This document shows, piece by piece, positions 46,293 to 56,362 of a stretch of 64,000 nt of DNA. The translations under genes were made by a program, and so were the position numbers. Source of the stretch: Deltaproteobacteria bacterium (GTDB lineage Bacteria > Desulfobacterota > DSM-4660 > Desulfatiglandales > Desulfatiglandaceae); NCBI GenBank assembly GCA_019307945.1, contig JAFDIS010000001.1, forward strand, positions 1-64,000. The letters are read 5' to 3'. The notes beneath the pieces are model-generated. The model was not told the DNA's origin. It saw nothing but the letters and a program-made list of their open reading frames with translations, and ran no database searches. Within the stretch, counting starts at the first letter, position 1. Every line of letters begins with the position of its first letter.

Positions 46293-46709
46293 TCATTCCC
46301 ATTTTCCCCGCTCTCTTTCGCGGAGTTCGATGATATCCCCCCCGAAAGGGCGGCGTTCGAAACGGCCCCGTGTATTTATGAAGCCGTTGAGCAGCCAGCT
46401 CGCCACCCCCACCACCAAAGCGCCGAAGACCGCAGTCCAGAAACCTCGCACTTCGAAGCCGGGGATGAGCCCTGAAGCCATTTTGAGCAGCAGGGCGTTG
46501 ATCACGAAGGTGAAAAGCCCCAGGGTCATCACGTTGATGGGAAGCGTCACCAGAATCAGGAGCGGCCGCAGAAAAGCATTGAGGATCGCAAGGGCGGCAG
46601 CCGCTCCCAGGGCGCTGAAAAATCCCGCCACCCTGATTCCATCCATCAGATAAGAGGCCGCCAGGACGGCCCCGGTCAATATCCACCATCGCATCAAGAT
46701 TCCGGGCAT
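46293..46709 (-). CDS. Phage-holin-family (PF04020-type) small membrane protein
   Basis: The 138-residue protein has four hydrophobic helices (about 8–24, 28–50, 56–80 and 88–112) and a charged tail rich in Arg and Glu. The pattern LAILNAFLRPLLILVTLPINVMTLGLFTFVINALLLKMASGLIPGFEVRGFWTAVFGALVVGVASWLLN is characteristic of the PF04020 family (YvlD-like), often labelled phage holin though most members are chromosomal and of unknown role. It is not evidence of a prophage here. Confidence 0.88.
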   Translation of the reverse strand: MPGILMRWWILTGAVLAASYLMDGIRVAGFFSALGAAAALAILNAFLRPLLILVTLPINVMTLGLFTFVINALLLKMASGLIPGFEVRGFWTAVFGALVVGVASWLLNGFINTRGRFERRPFGGDIIELRERERGKWE

Positions 46710-46829
46710 GATTTCCGTTCCCCTTTTCGTAAGAACGCGGTCCCATGGACCATGTGCCTATTTCATGACTTCCAAAAGAAATTCGGCCCTCAAAGCTTCT
46801 CAATTCTCACGGGCCCGGCGGGCCAGGGT

Positions 46830-47924
46830 TCAGAAGGCGAACCCCGGCTCCTGAACCACTTCGAGACACGCATCCACCACATCCGGGTCGAACCTCACGC
46901 CCCGGTTCCTGCGCAACTCTTCCACGGCCATCTCCACTCCCAGGGCGGGCCGGTAAGGCCTGTGAGAGGCTATGGCCTCCACCACGTCCGCCACGGCGAC
47001 TATTCTGGCCTCCAGGAGGATGTCATGACCTTTGAGTCCCAAGGGATATCCGGACCCGTCCAACCGCTCGTGATGCTGATGGACGATCCCTGCAATAGGC
47101 CAGGGAAACTCGATCCTCTTAAGGATATCATAGCCCACCTGAGGATGGGTCTTGATCAACTCAAATTCCAGATCGGTCAACCGGCCGGGACGATTCAAGA
47201 TCTCGGCGGGGACGTAGATCTTGCCCAGATCGTGAAGGGAACCTGCCAGCCCTATTCCTTCCACACGGTCCTCCGAAAGGCCCATGCGTTGTGCCACGCT
47301 CCTTGCCAGACGGCCCACCCTCTCCTGGTGCCCCGCCGTATATGGATCACGGGTCTCCACCGTCAGGGCCATGGCCCCCACGATGCCGTGAATGGTACGT
47401 TTTAGGCGTTCCAGTGCGGCCTTGAGTGCACGTTCGTTTTCCCCGATCAGGCGTGTTCTTTCCCGCACCTTGCGTTCAAGGTTCCTGTTCAGATCGCGGA
47501 GCGTGGCATTTTGTTGCCGTGTGAGATCCAGGAGGCGTCGGTTTTCAAGGATCAGCTCGCGGTGCCTCACCGCCTCATGAACAGCAAGTCTGAGTTCTCG
47601 ATCATCCCACGGCTTGCTGATGAAACGGAACACATTCCCCTGATTGATGGCGGCCACGGCGGCATCCAGGTCGGTCTGTCCCGTGAGCATGAGGCGCACC
47701 GTATCGGGTCGAAGGGCCTTGACTCTTGCCAGGAATTCCGATCCGGGCATCTCCGGCATCCGTTGATCGGACACCACCACATCGGCCTCCCGGATTTTCA
47801 TCTTTGCCAGCGCCGATTGCGGGCTCTGGAAGAGTGTTACTTCATAGGGTTCTTTCCTGAAAACACGATCGAGGGATTTGAGGACCAGCGGCTCGTCGTC
47901 CACAAAAAAGATGATCGGCCTCAT
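46830..47924 (-). CDS. RpfG-like response regulator with HD-GYP phosphodiesterase domain
   Basis: The ATG at 47924 (MRPIIFFVDDEPLVLKSLDRVF) gives 363 residues. A receiver domain (acceptor Asp in VVVSDQRMPEMPGSEFL) is followed by a coiled coil (about 125–185, QNATLRDLNRNLERKVRERTRLIGENERALKAAL). The HD-GYP domain (about 190–355) has all key residues: GSLHDLGKIYVP, KTHPQVGYDIL, VHQHHERLDGSGYPLGL and ARIVAVADVVEA. HD-GYP enzymes hydrolyse c-di-GMP. This could influence the pilus motor MshE in this window, which bears an MshEN-like region, but that is speculation from co-location. Confidence 0.9.
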   Translation of the reverse strand: MRPIIFFVDDEPLVLKSLDRVFRKEPYEVTLFQSPQSALAKMKIREADVVVSDQRMPEMPGSEFLARVKALRPDTVRLMLTGQTDLDAAVAAINQGNVFRFISKPWDDRELRLAVHEAVRHRELILENRRLLDLTRQQNATLRDLNRNLERKVRERTRLIGENERALKAALERLKRTIHGIVGAMALTVETRDPYTAGHQERVGRLARSVAQRMGLSEDRVEGIGLAGSLHDLGKIYVPAEILNRPGRLTDLEFELIKTHPQVGYDILKRIEFPWPIAGIVHQHHERLDGSGYPLGLKGHDILLEARIVAVADVVEAIASHRPYRPALGVEMAVEELRRNRGVRFDPDVVDACLEVVQEPGFAF

Positions 47925-48718
47925 AAAAAACACCTGCAGGAACTGTGCACTCGACAAATGGGAAGTCCTCCCTCAACCGGGAGGGGGATCTTTCCGCGTC
48001 AGGACAGGGGGTACCCATCCCCCCTGCAGACGATTTACCTCTCTCCCCGGCAAACTCAATAGTCACCGAATTCTGAATTCAGCACGGTTGCGCCGAGCTG
48101 AGGCCCGCCATGACGATAGCCGGGAGCCGGTCCCCGGGACTCGCGTGCGTATTCCACGGGCGGTTCATGGACTCATCCCCCCCTCCGAAGGCGGTATCTC
48201 GGCCCCCCATAGCAGACGCGATCTAGGTCTTGCTAGTCCTCCGGCAGGGTGTAATCCCGCTCCCACTCCGCTAAGGCGTGGTGGACTTCGCGCTGACCGG
48301 TAATGACGCAGCCAAGCATTTCACCAGCGGCCCTCGCGAGACGGGCCGAAGTGCATCGGCCCGTCTCGTTCACGAAGTGGATGACAAGCCCTTCTTGGCC
48401 TCACGGATTACCCGCCGCCGCCTCTCCGGTGAGACGCCCACGGATGAGAAACCGAAATATCCACGGGAACGCCTCGCCAGGACCGCTGACAGGCCTTGTT
48501 ACGGTCTCGTTTTCGGCCTGCTGTGAAAAATAGAAATATCAGACACACATGGCAAAGTCAATGAATGAGCCCGGATCGCCGAAGCCCAAAACAGGCCGCC
48601 CCTCTACCGGCCCGAGGCGGAATACTTGGGCTAGTACTGCGGGCCGGCGGGGTGTGCACCTACCAGGCACTCTACCAGCAGCGATAGTAAACCAGTGCGG
48701 GGTTATCCTTCGTCGCCT
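47925..48718. other. Gene-poor region with a possible decayed gene
   Basis: No intact gene is visible. On the minus strand between about 48229 and 48500, two short frames joined by a one-base shift read GYFGFSSVGVSPERRRRVIREAKKGL and then VIHFVNETGRCTSARLARAAGEMLGCVITGQREVHHALAEWERDY, ending at a TAG. They could be remnants of one small protein, but no family is recognised. A strong inverted repeat (48337–48368) lies inside. Confidence 0.35.
48337..48368. repeat. Perfect 13-bp inverted repeat with 6-base loop
   Basis: CGAGACGGGCCGA (48337–48349) and TCGGCCCGTCTCG (48356–48368) flank AGTGCA. The stem is very stable, but no T-run follows on either strand. It may be a rho-independent-like pause hairpin, a palindromic element or a relic. 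Confidence 0.6.
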
Positions 48719-51700
48719 TTACCGGTCTGAAGGAGGGTTCTTCTTTCCCGCCGTTTCGTGCCCGTGGGAAAATTCCCAACGTTTGTCCAAATAATAGAGG
48801 ATCGGCACGGTCATCCTGGAAAAGAGGAGTGAGGCGACCTCCCCGGCCATGAGGGAAAGGGCCAGTCCCTGAAAAATGGGGTCGAAAAGAATGACCGAGG
48901 CTCCCACCACGACGGCCGCCGCCGTCAGCATCATCGGCCTGAACCGTACGGCGCCTGCGTCTATAACCGCCAGATCAAGGGGCATCCCCTCCCGGAGCCG
49001 CAGTTCTATGAAGTCCACCAGGATGATGGAGTTTCGCACCACGATGCCCGCCCCGGCGATGAATCCGATCATGGAGGTGGCCGTGAAAAAGGCGCCCAGG
49101 CCCCAGTGCGCCGGCAGGATGCCGATGAGCGAGAAAGGAATGGCGGCCATGATCACCACGGGCGTGGAGAACGACTGAAACCAGCCCACCACCAGGACGA
49201 AAATCAGCACGAGCACCACGCCAAAGGCCAGCCCCAGATCCCGGAATACCTCGTAGGTTATGTGCCATTCCCGGTCCCATTTTATGGCGAAACGGCGGTC
49301 GGTCTTGGGAAGACCCGCTGTGTGCTGGGTGATTCTGTATCCTTCGGGCAGGCTGATGGCATCAATCTTTTTCCGCATTTCCAGGATGGCATAAACAGGG
49401 CTTTCCTTTTCCCCGGCCACGTCACCGATCACGTACACCACGGGCATGAGGTTCTTGTGGTAGATGCTTCGATCGGGTACGGTCATCCGGGCGCGGACCA
49501 GCGATGAAAGCGGGATAAGCCTCCCATCGGCCGCTTTCAGTTTTATGGCCTCCAGGCGTTTGACATCGGCCCGCTCTCCCATAGGTAATCGCACTAGGAT
49601 CGGTACATCCTCCCTTTCCGCGGGCTGATGCAGCAAACCCACCTGCCTTCCCGATAGGGCCAGTTCCAGATTCCCGGCCACATCGGAGACACTGATGCCG
49701 TGAAGGGCCGCTGTTTCGCGGTCGATTTCCAGGTCGTATCGCGGCTGATCATCTTCCATGAACCAATCCACATCCACGACACCGGGGGTTTGTTCAAAGA
49801 TTTTCATGATTTTGGCCGCTAGTTCCCGCTGGCGGTCGTAGTCGGGGCCGTAGACCTCCGCAACGAGAGTAGACAGCACGGGCGGGCCGGGGGGCACTTC
49901 GGCCACCTTGATCCGCGCCTGATGGCGCAGGGCTATGGCATCGAGAATGGGGCGCACGCGCTTGGCGATGTCATGACTCTGGAGGCGGCGGGCGCCCTTT
50001 TCCACAAGGTTGACCTGGATGTCGGCCACGTTCGGTCCCCGCCTCAGGTAATAATGTCTCACCAGACCATTGAAATTGAAAGGTCCCGCCGTACCCACGT
50101 AGACCTGGTAATCGGTCACCTCATTGACCGTAGCCAGGGCCTCGGCCATTTCCATGGCCGCCCCGGCTGTCTGCTCCAGGGTGGCCCACTCGGGCATATC
50201 CACGATCACCTGGAACTCGCTCTTGTTGTCGAAGGGCAGCATTTTCACCTTTACCAGGCCCGACACCACCATGCCGACGGCCGCCATGAGCAGGATCACC
50301 ACCGTGAACAGGAAGGTCCAACGTGGAAAGGCCTTCTCGATCAGCGGCGTCATGACCCTGCGGTAGATCCTGGTGGCCCAACCCTCCTTCGCCTCGCTCT
50401 CACCGCTCTTTTCAGAATCTTTCTTGAGCAGACGCACCGAGGCCCAGGGGGTGACGATGAACGCCACCAGGAGGGAGAAGACCATGGCCGCAGAGGAGCC
50501 CACAGGGATGGGGCGCATGTAGGGACCCATGAGCCCGCCCACGAAGGCCTGGCAGGATTGCGGCGATCACCGTCAGAGTGGCCAGGATCGTTGGATTTCC
50601 CACCTCGCTCACCGCCTCCAGGGCCACTTCAAACCTGGACCGCCCCCTGTTTTCAGGCAACTGGTAATGGCGCACCACGTTTTCCACCACCACGATGGCA
50701 TCGTCCACGAGGATCCCGATGGAGAAAATCAGGGCAAAGAGCGTGATCCGGTTCAGCGTGTACCCGTACAGGTAGAAAACCGCCATGGTCAGGGCCAGTG
50801 TGACGGGGATGGCCAAGGCCACCACGCCCGACTCCCGACGTCCCAGGGTGAGCCATATGAGAAAGGTAACCGACAGAACGGCGATGGCCATGTGAAGTAG
50901 GAGTTCGTCCGACTTTTCCTTGGCCGTCTCCCCGTAATGCCGTGTCACGGTCATGTGGATATTGTCGGGCCAGAATACTCCCCGTGCATTCTCCACCCGT
51001 CGCAAGACCCTGTTAGCCACTGCCACGGCATTGGTCCCTTTTCGCTTTGCCAGGGTGAGGGTCACGGCGGGATACGCCCTTCCCGGCGCACCCCCCGCCC
51101 GAATACCCTTGTGCGCGGCGGCTGGACCCTTGCCGAAAAAGACATACTGGTCCGGCTCCTCCGGGCCGTCCACGATTCGTGCCACGTCCTCCAGGTACAC
51201 CGGTCTTCCCTGGTGGACCCCCACCACCACGCGCCTCACTTCCTCTTCGCTCTTGAGAAACCCTCCCACGTGTACCAGCACTTGGCCTTCAGGAGAAGGA
51301 TACGCGCCCGCATCGCTTTCTTGGTTCGCGGCCTGGATCATGCGGGCCGTACGCTCAGGATCAATGCCGTGGGCCGCGAGGCGCGCCGGATCCAGAAACA
51401 CCTGCACCTGCCTGCGGCTTCCGCCTATCAGCCGGGTCAGGGAGACGTCGGGTTCCCGTTTGACCACGTTTTCGATTTCCGCCGCCACCCGGCGCAGCAT
51501 GTAATGGTCTTCCTCCTCGCTCCAAAAAGTGAGCGCCAGTATGGGGACATCGTCGATATAACGGGGCTTTATGAGGGGGGGGCTTGCAGCCCAGGGAATC
51601 CTGTCCATGTTGGCCGAGAGCTTGGACTGTAGCGTCACGATGGATTCCTCCTCATCCCGGCCCACATAGAAACGCACCACCGCCATGGAAAGCCCGGGAC

Positions 51701-51974
51701 TGGACGTGGAGTAGACGTATTCGACACCAGGAATCTCCCAGAGGAGCTTTTCCATAGGGCTCGTGACCCGCTGTTCCACCTCCTTTGCCGTGGCCCCCGG
51801 CATGGCCACGAAAATGTCTATCATGGGCACAACGATCTGAGGCTCCTCTTCCCGGGGTAGCGCCACCACTGCGGCCACCCCCAGGAGAATGGAAGCGATG
51901 ATCACCAACGGGGTCAGCTTGGAGTCGATGAACAGACGGGCGATGCGGCCCGCCGGACCGGTGACCTTCTTCAT
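48719..51974 (-). pseudogene. RND-family efflux transporter (AcrB/CzcA type) with frameshift
   Basis: This is an inner-membrane RND pump of about 1,080 codons. The N-terminal part (from 51974) has [33 protein letters not shown] and the TM2–TM4 region with [18 protein letters not shown]. It then leaves frame after TVIAAILP near 50548–50553. The next frame continues as [29 protein letters not shown] to the C-terminus at 48719. Family proteins read [13 protein letters not shown] here, so two bases appear lost (or one gained). It may be a pseudogene or a sequencing error; both halves are otherwise intact with no other stops. The adaptor gene precedes it with an ATGA overlap. No TolC-type gene is in the window. 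Confidence 0.85.
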
Positions 51975-53149
51975 TCCTTCACCTCCACGACCTTTACCCC
52001 GTCTTCCATACCCACCGGCACCTCCGCCAGGTAGCGCCGCCCGGCGGTAAGACCTGAAAGGATTTCCACCCGGTCGCCGTAGTCCTTTCCGATCCGCACC
52101 AATCGAAACCGGGCCCGGTTTTCCTCATCCAGCAGGTAGACTCCGGTCAACTGGCCCCGTGCGACCACCGCCTTTCGGGGTACCAGCAGGAGCCCCTTAC
52201 CACCCACCGGGATCTGGACCCTCGCGAACATTCCTGAGCGTAGATCCAGTCCTTCGGGCATGGCCACCTTGACCTGGAAGGACCGGCTCCGCGGGTCGGC
52301 CGAAGGTATAATCCTGCCGATGGTCCCCTTGACCTTTAGATAGTTCAGTGCAGGGATCACCACATCCACGAGGTCTCCCACCTTCACCGCTCTGATGTGC
52401 CGTTCCGGCAGCTCAAGGTCCGTGCAGTAGACCCCCTTTCTTTCGATCACCAGAAAAGGCGTCCCGGGTGAGGCGAGATCCCCCACGTCGACCATCTTGG
52501 CGGTAATTTTCCCGTCATAAGGCGCGCGGACAACCGCGTCCTTCCGGCTCACCGCCGCATCCGAAAGGGCGGCCCGGGCCTCCGCCACCCTGGAGCCTGC
52601 GGCCTCCAGTCGTGCTTCGGCCTCTGCAAGGGCTGCGGCGGCCTGGTGGTAACGCGCCTCCACCTCGTCGAATTCCTGCTGGGAGATCAGCTTATCGCGG
52701 CGGAGAACCCGGTACCGCTCGTAGGTACTCCTGGCAAGTCGGGCAGCGGCCTTCGCGGCATCCCGCGCAGAGCGAGCGGATGTTTCGGACTGCCGTGCCT
52801 CCGCCAAGGCCGCCTTGGCCCGATTGAGCTGGGCCGCCACTTGGCGTTTGTCGATCACCACCAGGGGATCGCCCTTTTTCACGCGGTCCCCTTCCTTGAC
52901 CCGCACCTCACGAACGACGCCCAGAAGCTTGCTCGAAAGGGTACTGGCAGTCCGGGCGGAGATGGTTCCCACGGCCTCGTATATGAAAGGTTCCCGGGAG
53001 ACTCGTGCCGTCGCCACACGGGCCTTCACCGTCCGCCCCGGGGCGGCTTCATGTATGCCCGGCTCGATCTTTTCTTCGCAGCCGGTGAAAAATCCAGCCG
53101 CAAGGATCAGTACGGCCAAGGACAAAATCCGCATTTTGCGACTATGCAT
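51971..53149 (-). CDS. RND efflux periplasmic adaptor (membrane-fusion lipoprotein)
   Basis: This HlyD/AcrA-type adaptor joins the RND pump to an outer-membrane channel. It starts at the ATG at 53149 (GGAGG 5 bases upstream), giving 392 residues. A lipoprotein signal ends in AAGFFTGC. The lipoyl halves flank a long alpha-helical hairpin (about 95–190, Ala/Arg/Glu rich), with [27 protein letters not shown] and [28 protein letters not shown]; then come beta-barrel and membrane-proximal domains. Its stop overlaps the pump start as ATGA. It is complete, even though the pump gene is frameshifted. Confidence 0.92.
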   Translation of the reverse strand: MHSRKMRILSLAVLILAAGFFTGCEEKIEPGIHEAAPGRTVKARVATARVSREPFIYEAVGTISARTASTLSSKLLGVVREVRVKEGDRVKKGDPLVVIDKRQVAAQLNRAKAALAEARQSETSARSARDAAKAAARLARSTYERYRVLRRDKLISQQEFDEVEARYHQAAAALAEAEARLEAAGSRVAEARAALSDAAVSRKDAVVRAPYDGKITAKMVDVGDLASPGTPFLVIERKGVYCTDLELPERHIRAVKVGDLVDVVIPALNYLKVKGTIGRIIPSADPRSRSFQVKVAMPEGLDLRSGMFARVQIPVGGKGLLLVPRKAVVARGQLTGVYLLDEENRARFRLVRIGKDYGDRVEILSGLTAGRRYLAEVPVGMEDGVKVVEVKE

Positions 53150-53259
53150 GGACACCTCCCAACGTTCAATTCGACTCGAAATGGAAAGCCACCCCCCTTT
53201 TTAGGCTGAAGCAGGTAGATCGAGGCACCAAAGGCACGGAGCCTTTTGCTCCCTACTCA

Positions 53260-54288
53260 TTACCCTTCGAGACCGTTTTCCTCCCGCAGCCTGCGGGATA
53301 GGGCCGTCACCATGCCGAAGGCCTTTTCCACGGTCTTTTCACCGTCGGGGTTTACCAGGCAACAGGTGGCAGGCGAGATCAGGCTCCTCGACAGGAGGAA
53401 CTCTCTGTCGATCCCGCTTTTTCCCAGTGTCTTCCAGATTTCCTCCAGGCGCGCGGCCATGGAGTCCATGTCCTCCTTTTCAAATGGTTCGAAATTGGTG
53501 GGCACCATACCCCAGACAAGCACGCCCCCACGGTCCAGAAACCTGGAGATCGCCTTGGCGTAGCTGGCGAAGATCTCGCCGTTGCTGTACACATCCAGGG
53601 AGAGGATGTCCAAGTCCAGGCTCAGAAGAAAGTCCCAGTCCGGGTTTCCGCACAAGTGGACACCCCGGGGTCGATCGATCATCCCGAAAAACATCTCCAT
53701 GTCAGCATGGGCGTCCACGTCGTTGTAGCCCGACATGGCGCTGAAGAGGTACTGGAGGCCCGGCTCGTCCACGAACATGAAGGCGTTCGGGTTGCGCTTC
53801 TTGAGCCTGAGGAGCTGGACGTTGATGCGCCGGGCCATGAACTCGTAAAGAAAGGGCCTGACGGTGTCGTCGAACAGGATCGGACGGTCGTTTTCATTGA
53901 CCACATTGAATCCGAAACTGATAGGGCCTTCCAGTTGGCCTCTGATGGCGGCCCTTTTAGATAGATCCATATCCAGGAAACGGTGGTAGACCACGGAATA
54001 GATGTTGCTGATATCGAAATACTCGGGCTCTTCGAAATGGTTCATGGCCTCTTCCACTTCGGACATGAATTTTTCCGTGGAAAAACGCAGGGTTCGCTTT
54101 TCCATGTCCAGCATGATGCCGGGGAAGTGCTCCGAAGCCTGCACATACATGTCCTCGTAGTAGCTGTAAAGGGGGAGCTGAGGCCAGAAAGGAATATCCA
54201 GTGACAAGGCCATGGACAGGGCCCGGTCCACGTTTTTGTGGGGCATCACGGCCATGGCGGTGGTCAGAAGATTTCCGGGGATGGGCAT
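53260..54288 (-). CDS. Core-MetE / UROD-like methyltransferase family protein
   Basis: The 342-residue protein has the MetE C-terminal/uroporphyrinogen-decarboxylase barrel fold. It carries the zinc ligand pattern of methionine synthases: HLCGN (His-x-Cys) in the middle and ISPATCCLVNPDGEKTVEKAF (Cys) near the end, plus VDEPGLQYL and VLVWGMVPT. It lacks the N-terminal half of plant/E. coli MetE, as do the short core-MetE proteins of anaerobes, which take methyl from a corrinoid protein. The methyl donor here is not known. It lies 54 bp downstream of a cupin gene on the same strand. Confidence 0.8.
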   Translation of the reverse strand: MPIPGNLLTTAMAVMPHKNVDRALSMALSLDIPFWPQLPLYSYYEDMYVQASEHFPGIMLDMEKRTLRFSTEKFMSEVEEAMNHFEEPEYFDISNIYSVVYHRFLDMDLSKRAAIRGQLEGPISFGFNVVNENDRPILFDDTVRPFLYEFMARRINVQLLRLKKRNPNAFMFVDEPGLQYLFSAMSGYNDVDAHADMEMFFGMIDRPRGVHLCGNPDWDFLLSLDLDILSLDVYSNGEIFASYAKAISRFLDRGGVLVWGMVPTNFEPFEKEDMDSMAARLEEIWKTLGKSGIDREFLLSRSLISPATCCLVNPDGEKTVEKAFGMVTALSRRLREENGLEG

Positions 54289-54342
54289 GCCTTGCCTCCG
54301 TGATCAACGATAAGGCGTGGTTCGAACCCGACGATTGCGTGG

Positions 54343-54657
54343 CTATATGGGAGGTGCAATGGTGACCAGGACGCGCATGTCTGTGCGGGCCCTGATCCCG
54401 TGGGGCTCGCTGATGTCGGAAATCAATACATCTCCCGTATCGGCAGGCAGGCTGGTTCCCGTTCCCAGAAATTCCCCTTCCCCTTCCAGGACCGCAATGC
54501 TCACCTGTCCCTCGAGGTCATGGGAGTGGATCGGAAGCTCCTGGCCCGCCTTGAAATTGAAATTGAGGATTTTGAAATAGGGGGAATCGTGCACCAGAAG
54601 CCTGCTCATGTGAAGGTCGTTGAATCGTCCTTGTTCGTAGAGATTTATCTTCTTCAT
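54343..54657 (-). CDS. Cupin-domain protein
   Basis: The 104-residue protein begins MKKINLYEQGRFNDLHMSRLLVHDSPYFKILNFNFKAGQELPIHSHDLEGQVSIAVLEGEGEFLG, a single cupin barrel with metal ligands His-x-His and a downstream His in EPHGIRA. GAGGT lies about 6 bases before the ATG at 54657; the frame upstream is not coding. Small cupins bind ligands or act as regulators; no substrate can be assigned. Probably co-transcribed with the core-MetE-like gene. Confidence 0.88.
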   Translation of the reverse strand: MKKINLYEQGRFNDLHMSRLLVHDSPYFKILNFNFKAGQELPIHSHDLEGQVSIAVLEGEGEFLGTGTSLPADTGDVLISDISEPHGIRARTDMRVLVTIAPPI

Positions 54658-55153
54658 CGGGTTACCTCGCTGCGGCGAAAGAGTTGGCAAGAGGGGTGGC
54701 GGGGAGAAAAGGACGTCGTCAACCAGCCCTGGCTTCCTGAATGAGTTGACTTTCTTATAGCCCAAATTCCGCCATTTTGCCACATATTTACCTTGTCCGG
54801 CTCTTTGCATCCGGCGTTGAGATATGCCTCCGGCAGCATCCCGAGGTATGAAATTCCCCACCACTTAAGAAAAATATTTTATCACGGCTGCACCAAAACG
54901 GTAAATCCTTAGGATAAGCCCCAGGCCCACTTGGTGCCGAATTACTTTGCGGTAGGCCTGTCCCGTGTGGCACGATCGACCCGCTGCTTCCGCTTCAGGT
55001 CGGAGAATCGACGCCAGAGCCCGTATAAAGACTGAGGGCGAACCCCGCCGGGGAAGCATCGGATCTTCCCTTGTGGGTTCGCCCTTTTCTCGCCAGGTCA
55101 TAAAAAAACGGAATAATCCGGCGGACACCTTCACATACAGCGTTCCTGACGGA
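54658..55153. other. Intergenic region between livK and cupin gene
   Basis: No gene is seen. It contains the terminator-like structure at 55035–55088 and an AT-rich tract near 54868–54885 (AAGAAAAATATTTTATC). It is likely to hold the promoter of the cupin operon on the minus strand. Confidence 0.45.
55035..55088. terminator. Long hairpin with T-run, probably ending the liv operon
   Basis: An 11-bp stem AGGGCGAACCC (55035–55045) / GGGTTCGCCCT (55075–55085) encloses an inner GGGAAG/CTTCCC hairpin. On the plus strand it is followed by TTTT (55085–55088). The minus strand, in which livK is read, has a weaker T-rich tail (CAGTCTTTATA). It lies about 70 bp after the livK stop and may work in both directions. 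Confidence 0.6.
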
Positions 55154-56362
55154 TCATCTTACACTTGGGCTCCTATAATCAGTCACCGGCACCCATAACT
55201 TCCTGGCCAAATCAGCCTTGAAAATTCTTCCCTCACATCTAGGTGAGTGCATTTTGGGACCGAAGGAAATCACCCCCGCGAGACCTTGAGTGTCAAAGCC
55301 CTTGATGCTCTCCATGGCCTTGACCCATCCTTTTCGGGTCAAGTCCCTTCCGGCCCTCTTGAGTGCCTCATGAAATATCATACTGTTGACGTATCCAAGG
55401 ATGTGGTAATGCATGAGTTCCTTGATATCCGGCCTGTACTTGCGAAATACCTTTTTAAGCCGGTTCATACCGGGGGATTCCTCCCAAAAGCGAGCAATGT
55501 AATTCACGGTGTAAAGGTTCCTTGCCTTGCTCCCTAGGAGCTCAATGATCTTTTCATCGCATACGGCCGCTGTGGAAAAACAGGGCGGGTACCATCCCAG
55601 CTTATCTGTTTCCTTTAGGAAGGCTGTTGTCTCACGGGTAACGGTGGCCATGATAACCAGGTCAGGGTCTGCGCGTTTCAAATTCATCGCCTGAGAACTG
55701 AAATCCACGGCCCCCCTCTTGTAGGCTTCTTTACGCACGATTTTCAAACCATACTCTCTAGCAACCAGCTCAACCCCTCGTATATTTTCCTTACCATATG
55801 CATCGTCCTGGTAAACTATCCCAATGGTGGCCTTCCTCATCCCAAGATCCTTCACCGCATAGTCGATCGCCAGGATCATCTGCTCCCCATATGGCATACC
55901 GAATGTAAACAACATAGGCATTTCCTTCATAAGTCCGGGAAAAGAAGGGATAATCCCCGACAACGCAGGTATCTTCTCCTTATCGAGAATAGGTATCAAC
56001 TGCAAAGTTTGAGGTGTCCCGGAAGTGGTCAGGAATGCGAAAATCTTGTCACGATCGATCAGCTTCTTAGCCGCAGCCACGGATCTCGTTGGATTGTACC
56101 CGTCATCCTCCAAGAGGCATATCACTTTACGTCCATGCACCCCTCCCTGGTCATTAACCCACTTCCAATAAATCGAAAGTCCGTCTGCGGCTGCCGTGCC
56201 GAGCTTGGCGATAGGCCCTGTAATGAGCATGGGGCCACCGATTTTAACGGTGGTATCCGTGACACCACGCACTTCACTACCGGCAAAGGCGCTCGTCATC
56301 AAACCCAGCAGAATAGTGACAACGAGGCTCATAACAAAGACCCGAGCTTGTTTCCTTTTCAC
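55154..56362 (-). CDS. livK: Branched-chain amino-acid-type ABC substrate-binding protein
   Basis: This periplasmic binding protein captures the transported solute. I place the start at GTG 56362 because AAGGAGG is 5–6 bases upstream; this gives 402 residues with a signal peptide (VFVMSLVVTILLGLMTSAFAG) cut before GSEVRGVTD. The mature protein has the LivJ/LivK fold (ITGPIAKLGTAAADGLSIYWKWVNDQGGVHGRKV, PTRSVAAAKKLIDRDKIFAF). Family members bind amino acids, amides, aromatic acids or carboxylates. With an acyl-CoA synthetase in the same operon, a carboxylic acid is the likelier solute, but that is inference. Confidence 0.9.
   Translation of the reverse strand: MKRKQARVFVMSLVVTILLGLMTSAFAGSEVRGVTDTTVKIGGPMLITGPIAKLGTAAADGLSIYWKWVNDQGGVHGRKVICLLEDDGYNPTRSVAAAKKLIDRDKIFAFLTTSGTPQTLQLIPILDKEKIPALSGIIPSFPGLMKEMPMLFTFGMPYGEQMILAIDYAVKDLGMRKATIGIVYQDDAYGKENIRGVELVAREYGLKIVRKEAYKRGAVDFSSQAMNLKRADPDLVIMATVTRETTAFLKETDKLGWYPPCFSTAAVCDEKIIELLGSKARNLYTVNYIARFWEESPGMNRLKKVFRKYRPDIKELMHYHILGYVNSMIFHEALKRAGRDLTRKGWVKAMESIKGFDTQGLAGVISFGPKMHSPRCEGRIFKADLARKLWVPVTDYRSPSVR

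Noticed and set aside
46293-46709. Phage holin family protein as a prophage sign
   Set aside because: PF04020-type proteins are common chromosomal membrane proteins, and no integrase, capsid, tail or lysis gene is nearby.
54310-54345. GGTTCGAACCC resembling a tRNA T-loop
   Set aside because: The flanking bases do not form a five-pair T stem, and no acceptor, D or anticodon arms or CCA end can be placed around it.
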